DNA of 64,000 bases from Larimichthys crocea (Eukaryota; Chordata; Actinopteri; Sciaenidae), in assembly GCF_000972845.2 (NCBI RefSeq), contig NC_040032.1:11444334-11508333 (forward strand). Direction: 5' to 3'. The translations under genes and the position numbers were made by a program. Below the pieces are notes generated by a model. That model made no database searches and was not told the origin of the DNA. It worked only from the letters and a program-made list of their open reading frames with translations. Positions 1-12,500 of this stretch are shown here, piece after piece. The first letter of the stretch is position 1. Each line of letters starts with the position of its first letter.

Positions 1-3000
1 TTGTACATAAACAAGTTTGACTTGATATCAGTGCTAGATGTTGATCCATCAAGTACATGTTCAAATATTTATAAGGATATGTGGAAACTAATCTGCTTGT
101 GGCACCAGACGTAAACGTCATAGGATCACCACAGTAGGTATGATTCATCCTCTAGGGACCATGAATGTCTGTACCAAATTTTGACCCATCCAATAGTTGT
201 TCAGACATTTTAGTCTGTAGTTGGCCGACCAGCCGAGACGCTGACATAGATAAAAAATAATTTTCCCAGCAAACGATATTAAAAATCCATCTGACAGCAG
301 CTTAGTGCGAGGACGTGAGGCCGAATACATTCACAGCTGAAGATAACCCGTAGAGGTGTAATCCATCATCGGTAAAATATTCCATCATGAGCGTGTCACG
401 GCTTTGTAATGCCGCTCTTATCCGGGCACACTGCAAAGTTTTTTTCCACGTTCTATATTAAAACAGCAAACTTACATGACGTCTTGGTTTGCAGTGATCC
501 CAGTCGATCAAAACAACATGTCTCCTCGGTCACAGTCGGTCACTGGGCAGCTGTCCTTCTCCCAAAAGTATATAGTCGGTCCAAACCTTTAAACTCTTCC
601 AGTGAAATGGGAGAGATGGTTGAAAGTCTGAGCTTACTTCGAAACTTTGTTTTTATTGCTCTCGCTGGCTGCTCGGTCGAGAGAACGGCTTTTACTTGTA
701 CATGGAGTGCAAAACATTTCAGGGTTGCTCAGACTGAACAACAGAGGGGTAATTAGGTCATTTGCTGCCACGCTAGTTTGTGTCCCAGCCACAGAAAAGG
801 ACATTGTTGTTCTGTGAGGGCTGTATTTACTGCTGCGCCTCCATTAACAACTGTCTTTAAATCAAGCCCTCTTTTTAATGGGAACAAAAACACTTCCATG
901 TGTTTCTCTCCCATTGCTGGCACCACCACGCGGCTCCGACAGTATCTGTTTAGTGGACCTTCAGAGCACATAAATACCTCCAGTCTTAATTTTTATGCCT
1001 CCTGTTGTATGCTCAGGAAAAAAAAAACAGTTCTTTTGTCTGAACAAACAGATGCTGAGAATTAAAAAAAACGGCTTTATCAATGCAGTTGTGAGAGAGT
1101 GATGAGTCAGATGTACCAAACGTGGACGGGCCTGGAGCGCTGACAACCAGAGACAGACGCTGAGGAAGCCAATCCTGAACAGCAGGTACTGCCAGGCTTA
1201 GTTTCAGTGGCTTTTAACAATATAACCATTGTTAATGATGGAGACTCCCTCCAGCCTGGAGCTAATTGCATATGTGCAAAGACCTCATAATACCTGGCTA
1301 AGTGATGTGCTTCATTGTATGCTGATTTAGTCGGCTGCTGAGGCACGAGCTTCAGTATTTCCTCAGCGGTGGAAAGGGTTTTCGTTGTCCCTGGGTGGTG
1401 CACACGTGCCAGAACGTTGACTTTACTTATCCTTGTCCATGTAGTCTTCTGCGTTTGAACTGTTGGAGCTGGGATTCAGGATTATAAGAAAGGATGCCGA
1501 ACAACGCATCTCACTCTGTCTTGTTTTTGTCTAACAGGCTGACCACAGAGCGACCGGCCCTTTTTGGATTTCTGCCCTGCCCCGTTTGTCTCTGTGTCGC
1601 CCCGTTGTTTTATTTCATTATCATGACTTTGGGACTGTCCTGCCCCTGTTCCAGTTGCTCATCCTAAAAATGGAGACAGAGCACAGACAACCTTTTGGTT
1701 TGAGTTCAGTGGAGCAAACGGCCCAGCAGAGTCGTGTAATTACGACCTACATTTGATAAAATTCTGATGCAGTGGCTGCAGTAATTTCAGAGTGGTGGGC
1801 CGCTGCTGCAAAATGTATATAACAGAACCACCGAGGTTCTATTTATTACACCGGGTGATGCTCTGGGGAGGCAAAAACCACCAGATGACGTATGTTAAAG
1901 TATGCATGCACAGAGTTTTGCAAACACACTTCCTTGGAGTGCTTATCTATATGCATGACCTGTTTTATTTATGTATTTATTAATTGTGGTGTTGCAAATG
2001 AGCATTTCCCCCCGGCAGTATCTCAAACCTGGATGTAGAACCACCTCCTGAGCAGTTCAGGAACTCTCCCACTAAAAAAAAGCAGAACCCGTGATGCCGG
2101 GTACAAGTTAAGATGTGGGTCATAAAGTTTGTGAAGTGGAACAGGCCTTTGTTAATTAAAGTTTGATTAAGACTTGCTGAAAAGAAGATACTTCATACCT
2201 GAAACAAATCACGACAGATACTCTCACAGTTGAACAGTTGGTGCCGTTGTTAAGGGACCAGGTCTTCTAGAAATTTAGACGTTTATTACAGAGCCTTTAA
2301 AACTGCCAAGTTAGCTCAGAAGGATAGCAGTAATTTAGGTAACCCTCTTCAGACTTCTACAAGACTTTCTGTCTCTCTTTTTGGAGATGAGGAATATTTA
2401 AAGAATGGGATTGACTGAGGACGGTAGCTAGGACTTGTCTCCATCCTTTGTGGGATTGCTCTTTATCGGAAAATATACGAAATTACATTGAACGAGGTCT
2501 GGGGGATTTGTATCTGGCGTCTGTTCACCTCTTCGGATCCCCACCCAAATTTCATGGGTTCTTTCTTTGGCCCATGCTACACCCATGCTGCACCAAGCTT
2601 CATGAAATTCAGGCCAGTTTTCTGTAATCCTTCTGGCTGAGAGACAGACAGACAAACAAACAAGCATGGAAAACAGAACCTCCTCCGGGGATGGAATATT
2701 GGATTAATGCAGAAAGAATATGTCATAGCTTCAGGTGTAGGTGTCGTTATGTAACGACGATGATGTGTTGTTTATCCTTGGATATAATTAATGATAAACA
2801 ATAAAGCAATGCAACAGCTGATAATTACAAGAATGTGAAGCCAGAGTCTCACTGCGATCTCTTTCTTAAATCACAGTGAGGTTGTTGCCTCAGTATCTGT
2901 CACATCTGTCCATATGATTCTGTTTTCTAGCAGTGCCAGCGCTCATGCCTGTTTCCTCATTTTGATTTCATCAATATGTGGGCGCTCAGCACTGTTCCAC

Positions 3001-3625
3001 TTGGAACTCGCGAGTATAATCACCTTATACAATATCCATTTATTCTCAGAAGCTTCCTGTCGGTGGGCCGTCGGTGTTTGAATGTGCCCTCCTTTTCTTT
3101 CGGTTGTTTTGTGTTGCCCCCCTTTCTTTCCTTGTAATGCATTATAGGTCTGAACTGGGATTAAAAGCTGCCTTTCATCCTCGCTTTGTCTGGATTGGCT
3201 CGAGCAGGAAGGGTAATGCAGGTCTTAGAGATGTTTTCTTTGAGTAATAATATCTTGGACACCTGAAATAAGGGCGACGTTGGGGAAGTGAAACTTGATA
3301 TTGCCTTGAAATTTCCTTTAAAAGTAGCTTCACAGTTAATAAAAGACTGCATATTTGTTGTAGATCCTGTGCCAGCGCTTCATTAAAACTACATCATATT
3401 ACATTTATGCCTGAGTCAGTCATGCTGCATCATTAAATGAAATGAAAAATCCTTCTCTTGTCTCGCACATTTCTCCACCTGACATGTTTGGCAAACCTCA
3501 GGAATCTAAATTGAAGTTTTGTGGGTTTTTCTCCATCACTGCTATCTGATTTTCTCCAGTCTCGAAATGAAAGATGCTTTATCTAACGCTCCAACTCTTT
3601 TCTCTTTCTCTGTGTCTTCTCTCAG
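1..3625. other. Intron/upstream sequence of the arhgap32-like gene
   Basis: No coding exon is recognisable here. All open frames are short and lack splice context. I looked for the exon that in vertebrate ARHGAP32 precedes the PX exon (the YENVEFG segment) and did not find it, so the 5' end of the gene most likely lies before the window. A polypyrimidine tract at about 3,600-3,625 ends in CTCTCAG, the acceptor of the first visible exon. Confidence 0.6.
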
Positions 3626-3712
3626 TTGTCCCTCGGGGATGAACAGTGTGAAGTGACACGGAATGGCTACGAGTCGAAGGAGCTGGTGTACTTAGTTCAT
3701 ATTTACTGCCAG
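3626..3712 (+). CDS. arhgap32: arhgap32 exon w1 (PX domain start)
   Basis: It encodes 29 residues, LSLGDEQCEVTRNGYESKEL through VHIYCQ, in phase 0 at both ends. It is flanked by CTCTCAG and GTAAGA. It corresponds to the N-terminal beta strands of the PX domain, which binds phosphoinositides in this family. Confidence 0.85.
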
Positions 3713-6293
3713 GTAAGACAGCAGACTCCTCTGGGGGTTGATGGTGCAGACACATACCTAACCTCCCACAGCATGCACACACCTGAATATACCATAATAT
3801 AAGCACACACACACACACACACACTTGTTCAAATATACCCATGCTTTTCAGCTTTTCTTTAAAAACTTGTCAGAGGTGATTCCCGACTCGAGTGATGGCT
3901 CAGTACAACCTGTTCAGCACAGTTGTCTCCGCAGAGCAGAGAGCTGGCTCAAATTCAGACATTTCTGAGACACCGAACTTATTGTTTTAAAAAAAAAAAT
4001 CCGAGTTATTTGGGAGCCGTGTTGAAAAAGAAACGTGGACCAACGCCAGGACGGGTCGACGGACAGAGAGACCTTCGGGGAGTGATTTCATCAAACCGAG
4101 CTTTCACGAAGCACTGTGCGCATGTTTCTGCATACTTTATATTACAACAGTTGAATTATTTGGGTTTAATTGCTCATGTTGGTCTCTTGGAGGCTCGGTT
4201 ACACATGTTTTCTGTTTGGATGTTTTCATTATTGGAACATTCAATCATACATTGCAACAGTTACTGGTGGCAGCATCCGCCGAGTATTGCTTTCTGTCAT
4301 TGATGGCCTGTGTGGCATTCCCCTCTTTATTTATCACAGCGCTCTGTCTACGGTCGCCTTCTTCTTACCGACCGTTGTGCAATCCTCACTGCAGAGGTCT
4401 TGTCAAAAAGTAACAGCCGAATTATTTATGATTACATCATATACAAAGTTTTGCAAGAAATCTGATTAACCCGAGAGCCTTAAAGTAGAACACACACATG
4501 CACTCCAGCTGCTTTGCCCCAGCCTCCCCCAGTGACATTTTTCTGGTTTCATGCGTTTCCCCTTTGCAGATCAAATTCAATGCCACACAAGTATGTGGCT
4601 GTGCACTTGGAAATTCCGACTTCTTCCAACTGCCATTGGAAAACTGCACAATCTACACTAGTGCTACTTGAAGAGAAAGTTGGCCTTGAGTTCTGCGCAG
4701 AGAAAGTAGCACAGCACAGTGAGACTCAGTTCCACAGACCCAGAAAAGGTGGGGGTAACTAGAAGCACCGTCTGAAAAGTGGAGCAGGAAAGCATCAAGA
4801 GTTTCCCCGAGCTCCTTCCCTGCGTCTCTTTAACCAAGCCTGGCGCATTTAAAGCGGTACTCGAGTACTCAGTGGGCCGAGTGGTGCAGTGCAGTCCCAG
4901 TCGCGCACAAGCCCTGGCCCCAGTACAGACGGATGTTTCTAGGCCAAATCAAAGTGAAATACTTTTTCCACCGCTAGTTTCTGTCAGCAGGGAATTTGAG
5001 GTTTGGAGTCCTGTTTTACTGGATGAAAAAGAAACAACAAACCCATGGAAGAAGAACCTCAGATTTTTTGAAAGGAAAGTCACATTTAATGTGGTGGATT
5101 GAGGGTCAAATTCTCTTGGTTTGCACTTGCACTGTTGGCATTTGATCACTGCGTTTTACTAAGAAGGGCTGAGTAAGCCATTGATGTTCCTTGTTTATGA
5201 AGACATGTCCAATATCTCGGTGCACAAGTCCATGGGAGATCTGACTCACTTATTTTGAGACTGTGAGAGAAACAGTGTCCCTAATGTGTGTTGCGTGTAT
5301 CTTTAATTTTTGTTGTCGTTCCGAAGGGTCGAAGTTGGATCGTGAAGCGCAGCTATGAGGATTTCCGCGTCCTGGACAAGCACCTGCACCTCTGCATCTA
5401 CGACCGACGCTTCTCCCAGCTGCCCGAGCTGCCTCGCCTGGACAGTCTGACTGATCAGTCAGAGGTAAGCGCCGAACACGCGCACATCTGCGCACTTCTT
5501 TGCTTTTCTTCAGTCTCACACGGCTTTAGTTTGCTCAGCCAGCCCTTAAATTAAATGAATTATAGCATTTGCAGGCCTTAAAATACAAGATAACGAGGTA
5601 TCGGCTATCCAGATAAAACATTTTCCACTTACTGTGCTTTGAAATCCAATATGATCTACGTGGCTTTTGTCAGGGGAATGCGCGATTTGATATTCCGCCA
5701 GTCGTTCTCTCTTCAGCTCGCCTGTGGAATGCATCGAGATTGAAGCTTTAAAAGGAATGCAGAGGTTAGGTATCAAACCAAACTGGTAAAACCAGTTCAC
5801 CACTGAGAGGGGTATTGTGTCTGTCGACGCTTTGGAAATGAAAGCTTTCCCGAAAGCTGCCTGCAGGGCACCAGGAGCTGCGTTTATAAGGTCATAAGGT
5901 CGTAACAGTGAGCAGTGATGTAACTAAGCAGATCTCCGCTTCCCACAGCTGGAACTTCCATCCCAGCACTTCTTCTCTTTAGAGTTTAGTGTCATCATTA
6001 GCTCCATTGTGCAGATGTTGGCCAGTGGAAACCATAAAATTACATTTCCCTTGTAATATGAAGTCATGGCTGCAAATGTCATTTAGTGTTTTATTAACAC
6101 ATGACGCTCTTTAGCTTCGTAATTGGCCACCTTTGTCACTCGAGAAACACATAACAAAAGGAGCTAATGGTAATTATTAACACCCATTGAAGCAGCTAAG
6201 TTTACTGCTCTATTCTCTATGTGTGTGTGTGAGTGGTGGGTTATTACAGCAGTAAATGCTTCTGTCTGAAGTAAATGTAATGACTCTAACTGC

Positions 6294-6329
<36 letters not shown>

Positions 6330-9300
6330 TTCATTTTAGTCCGTTTCCCAGATGTTGTTAGCTTACCTCTCCCGGCTCTCGGCCATCGCTGACAACAAGA
6401 TCAACTGTGGGCCCGCCCTCACATGGATGGAGGTAAGGCCTGGCCCTGTCCTTGATTACTGAATGCTGTTACTGCACATTATAATTAAGTAAATAATAAT
6501 TTAAAAAGCAGTTTTCTATTGACAAAACTGCAAGGTAACATTCTTTTAACGCTGCATAATAGCCGCGCTGAGGTTTCTTAATCTCAATCGCTGCTGAGTT
6601 ATTGAATCCAGGGAAGAGAAATACCAACAAACGCTTCAACAAATAAGGACAGAAAGATTCCTTGTAAACTGAAATAAGGGACCCGCAGCCTCATCGTCTT
6701 CTTTTCGGGGAAGGATTCACACACTTTGCTGTAGGATTACTTGAATCATGAATCCTTCAAAGCTACTAACACATCCCTGAACAGCAGAAATACTCCAATG
6801 AGCTGGTAGAGAAGAAGTTTCTGATTTTACTCTACACTCCACCGAAATTGCCTTTAATGGCAGGACTATTATATCGTCGTGTTTCTTTTTTCCCATGGTA
6901 ATTTGATATTCAGTGCCTGCCGCTTTTGAACTGACATGTAGGTCTTGTGTGTGTGTGTCTGTGTTTGTGTGTGCTAGGTCGACAATAAGGGAAATCATCT
7001 GTTGGTCCACGAAGAGTCGTCCATCAATGTGCCAGCTATCGCTGCCGCCCACGTCATCAAGCGTTACATCGCTCAGGCCTCAGACGAGCTGTCCTTCGAG
7101 GTGACGACACACACACACACACACACACACGCTCTGTCTATATGCTGAAAGTATATTCCTCATCTGTTGTTACTTGCTCCATGAAGATTTCATGACATTG
7201 AATTAGACCGACTGTGAGAAAGGAACAAAAGAAGTGCAGGAGAAATAAAGCCATCTGTGTTTAGACATCGAGTCCGGATAAATCATATTCACCGTATGTA
7301 AATGTATCAGACACATCTTTAATCTTCTGTCTTTGCTTCCTCTGCCGCAGGTTGGCGACATCGTGTCCGTGATTGACATGCCCCCTAAAGAAGACACCAC
7401 ATGGTGGAGGGGCAAGCACGGCTTTCAGGTACGCTGCTCGCACCAACACTCTGCAGGCTCGGGATACAAACACGTTTTATTTTTCTCTCTGCTCCCTCCC
7501 GGCTGTAAAAGTTTTAATTAGGGTTGTATCTGAAGGTATTTCAAGGACAAGAAGAGAATGTTGCTTTTATAAACCAGAGCTCGTATATTATGAGTTTGTG
7601 GAAAGACAAAGCAAAGATACAAATCCTCTTTTTATGTGAAGCTTTTGAGCAGATCACACAGTGTGTGGCCGAACTGATTCGTATTCCTGTGCAGCCTTCA
7701 GGACGATCCTATAACACACTGAAACGTGTCGTCTTCAGGACATTTGTTCCAGTTCCAGTTCACTTTAAGCACTTTATTTGCTTATTGTACTCTCTATTTC
7801 GCCTCTAACTGACACAGCTGACTAACCATATGATTATATTTTTGAGCATAAATCTTTTCTGGGTCTTTAAGAAATTGTTGTCAGCTATTAAATCAACAGC
7901 CAGTTATTTTGACCTTCTGTGCACACAGGCTACACCCAGACCAATGTGTACAAAACAGATTTACTAAAACGAGCGTCATGGGGCCGCGTGGTGGAGGTGC
8001 TGTGCTGAAATGATGAAATACAATCCAGGAAGTCCAGTTGGAGCGACAGATTAACGCATTTAAAAGGCTTATCAGATGCCAGAGCGCTGCGCAACGGTTT
8101 GTGGTGCTCACAAACAGGATTTTACAACTCGGCAACTGTTTCGTCTCTCGTCGCAGCGACCGCCGGGTAAACACGTCGTAACATTCCGGGCACGTTGCGA
8201 AAGTGACCGACCACTGCAGCTCCGCACCGGACGACGTCCCGGTGCTGCAGAAGCTGAGTCACCATCAACTCGTTCACTGATGATGTTGAGAGTTGTTTTG
8301 CTGGAAGCCTCCGTGTTGGAACCCCCTCACTGCATCATTGGACCGGTTCCATCCAAATTAATGAAAACACGGCGCCTCAGGCTACTGGGCCTGTTTGTCA
8401 GGTGCAGATTTGCCCCAGTGGAGCTGAAATATTGCTCTGGGAAACACAAAGAGGAAATTCTGCGCTAAAGATTGTAACTTTGGATGATATCCATTTGATT
8501 AACTCCTGTTTTCCCCCGCTGTAAATCCTGCGGCATTAATAATTAGATATGAAGATTATAGCATTCAAGGTCAGTGTGTTATTTATTTCCCGAGCTTGGT
8601 GATCTCATATAAATCCCCACAGCTGACCTGTGCCTGTTGAGCCCTACTTCCCTCACAAAATGTGTCAGCAGGTCAGTCCCTGGAGCTGAATGAAGTGCTG
8701 CTGCAGCAAATCAGGGCTCGAATACACGAAGAACGCAGCCGCAAATTCAACAAAAACTCACATTTACGTGTACTGAGGCATGAAGCAAGAGGGATAATTA
8801 AAGCTCCGAGTCTCCAAATTGTGGTTTCAATAATGTCAGAATGAGTTGCTGTGTAAATACACTTTATATTATTAAATACTGGTCATCATTTACTCATTTT
8901 AAAGTCTTAAAACCTTATCCCTGCTGCAACAAAGCGGTTTTTTGAGGCTTAAAGTCTGGCTGAACCTCCTCTGACCCGCTGCCCCTCTCTCCTCTTTGTG
9001 TGTTTTGGCTCGCCGCCCTACAAGAAGGAGTCCTGCCGGTCAGGCTCACTGGCAGGGTGGCAGCCAGCAGCCAGCTTACTGATCAGTACGGTTGTATTTC
9101 AGACGAGTTGTCAGCTGTAGGAGACCACCGCCCTCCTCTGGATTACAGAGCCTCTCCCTCTGAACACATAAACACATGGAGAGGCTGTTTTTCCTCTGAT
9201 AGACGTCGAGCCTTCTGGTTTATATACCAGAGCTTCACTTTCTCGATTCTGAAGCTAAACTAACTAGTAAAGTGACACAAACACACGTGCAGTACCACCT

Positions 9301-9477
9301 GTGTCCATTAGGGGGTAGTCAGTCAGCCACACTGGTGTGTGTGTGTGTTTATCTCATTTGCCACTGGGCTTCATCTGGCACCTTTAGATTTAAAAACACA
9401 GCTGCTTCACCACAGCTTGTGGTCATCTCCACACACACACACCTGATGTCCAAAAACATCATCTCAGTCACACACCC

Positions 9478-9518
<41 letters not shown>

Positions 9519-12500
9519 TCTCTTCATTTTATTACCTGAATCTGATTGAACTATCTCACGCCTCACCCTGCCCGTCTCATTCCTGTGCTGTCTGCAGGTT
9601 GGCTTCTTTCCCAGCGAGTGTGTGGAGCTCATAAATGATAAAGTGCCGCAGTCCATGACCAACACGGTGCCAAAACCAGGTACTCCTCCTTCCTCCTCCT
9701 TCCTCCTCCTCCTCGTCCTCCTTCTTCTCTTAAGCCATGTGTTAAAAGGTTCTTATAACTGATGGCAGGTAATGTTACGGCTGCGTTTTCAAGCAGTGGT
9801 TCAGTCTGTGATGGATGATGTGGTTTGGGATGAGAGAATGTGTGTGTAATACTAATAGTATCATACATATACAGTACATTTCTATGATTTTAAATAAATA
9901 ATATGAAGTTGAAGTTTCAATATTGCCTAATATGAAAATTAAAATTGAACAACAGAGCTCTGTCATTGTTCTTACCGCACATAATCATCAGTATAAAGAT
10001 AATACTTGTGAAAGGGAACTCATAATTCTGAGACGTCATCCCCTGAAATAGCTTGCTAATCATGTTATATTGACTCAGCACTATGCAAATCCTTCGCAAA
10101 TAACTGTGCTAATCTATCTCTGTCCAGAGCAAACAGATAAGCTCTTTAGCACGCGCCTCAGAGCGTCAGAGACAAATGTATAACATAAACCCTCTCGGGA
10201 ATCAAAGAGAACACTCGACGGCGGACCTGAGCTCTCCTTGAACTTTGCCCTCACTCCTTCACACACTGAGTTCATAGCAACAGAAACAGCCGCTCGTGTC
10301 ATCGAACCTCAGTGTCTCGAGTCGACGTCACATCTTCCAAATCCAAAGATTCAACCGATATGACTCACTGTCACAAACCACCCGGCCGGCTTCGGGGTGA
10401 GCGGCTGGAGTCGGATGGTTCCTAACTATTCCTCCAGAATACAGAGTACAGACGCCACAGAGATCCACGTTCATGAGGGCTCGTATCGTTGAAGGCACTG
10501 GAGGGTTTCGAGCGCTGTTGGACTACCATGTCAAGTTTCAAACCAAATAAAATTCAAAGTTGCCTTCTTAGTCCGTGTGACTGCAGTGCAGTTAACTGTT
10601 GCAGCGCACTCACAGTCCGTGACTTAATCTGCCTGCACACTCCCCTCCTGCTTTTAAAGTCTGTTTTCAGGCTTGTTGCCGTTTTGTTTGTTTTTTGCAT
10701 GTGTCAACCTTTACAGAGTATCCGCAGGTCAACTATTTTATTTAGATGTCCTGACAACAGTTAAAATATTAAATTCTTTCTCCTGAATTGCTCATTTTTA
10801 TGTATATTTGTTAGATTATTTTAAACAAATCTTATATTCTTTAAAGTATAAGTCTAATATTTGGTGCTCTATAACCTGCAGATGCCCTGTTGTCAGTAAT
10901 ATTACAATACAACGAGCAGATCCTGGATCAAGTTCGTTACCAAGCAAATAACTAAATGTAATGTGTTTAAGCTGCTTGTTTATGTGTCAAAACTGCACTG
11001 CCTGTTCTCCACTGCAATGCATCATTAATCCTGTTGTTGTCTCACTGCACAGGAAAGTACAGTAGTGTTAAGCATGTGTCTTGATTTTGTTGCATTTGAC
11101 TGTGACTCCTCTGCCTCAGCCTCCCCCTGCTCTGGCCTGCAGCCTGCTTCTTGGAGTCTCTTCCCTCCCTGTGCGTGTTGGTATACACACTTCATCCACC
11201 CGTCCACTCACTGTCCACCTTTTTTACTCACTCACACACACACACACACAAATGTAATTACACATTTGGATTTTGTTCATCCGAGTTTGGACAGAGTTAA
11301 AGTTATAATCCTTAAGATTTCAACCCCCGGTTGAGACGTTTAAAGCACCCGGAGAATCTACAAGCTAAAAAACGAGAAAATCGCCATTTAGTCAGTGTTA
11401 AGTTTGTCCGTTCTGTGCTACTGTAGAAACATTACAGTTCCCATGAGGTGTCTGTAGATGTAAACGGGTCATTCAAGGTTAGAAAAACATAAAAGTTCTT
11501 ATTTCCATTACTCATGAAAACATAGTTATGACTTTTATTCCATTTTTTCAGTGAAGTAGGTCAATAATTGGCCTTTTCCGATCACGTCGTGCGCAACCAC
11601 CATCTGATTTAGTGCTGCACACAGCGTGAGCAGTTTTCCACATCGCAGCAGGGACACAGTAATATCAGGAGTTGGTTAGCTTGCTGAGAAGTTTTTCATC
11701 TAACAGCTCACTGTGGTTGTTCCGTCCTGTTCCATGACCTCCCAAAAAAATGTTCTAAATTTACCCCAAAACGCCACAAATAACCCCCAACGTAAGTGAC
11801 CGTTGTCTTGTTTGGTTGATGCATTTTCGAAGGAACAATTGCAGTCAGCACTAACTTCGCAACTCTCAAATGGACGTCCTCCAAAATACATTTTGTGTCC
11901 TGTGATCGTGTCAGCAGCAGAAGTAGGACGTGTACCTTAATACGTCCCCGATATGCTGTTAAGAATGGCAGACCCCGCCCACCACCAACATTATATAGAG
12001 ACGTTGCGGGTCATTTTATTTCTCGAGAATCTTAAGGATTATAACTTTAACGTTAAATTTAAGAATCCACACAACTCTCGTGTCTTTGCGTGTTTTATTA
12101 TTGAATGCAAAGCTTGTTTTTTTGTTTTTTTTTATCTGCACACTGTCTCACAAAAGCGTTTACTGCTTCAGCATCAAAGTATCACTTCTATGCAAAGCTA
12201 CTGACCTCAGAGTCCTCAAAGTTAAACAGTTGCTCTGTTCTCTAACTTGAAGTGCTTCTCTCCCTCTGCCGACTCTCTCATGTTTCCCTCCGTCACCCAT
12301 CCGTCCATCCATCCAACCAACCATGTGTCTGTTGGTCCATCTGTCCATCGGGCTGCATGCAGACTTGGAGATGGAGAGTGTAATACAGGACAGTGCATGG
12401 GTGGCCGACCCGCTAAACCACTACAGCCTAAGTTCAGGTAGACCAAAAAAAATCCTTTGGTGTGCTGCACTGCCGATCCTTCACCCCCCCCTAACCAAAA

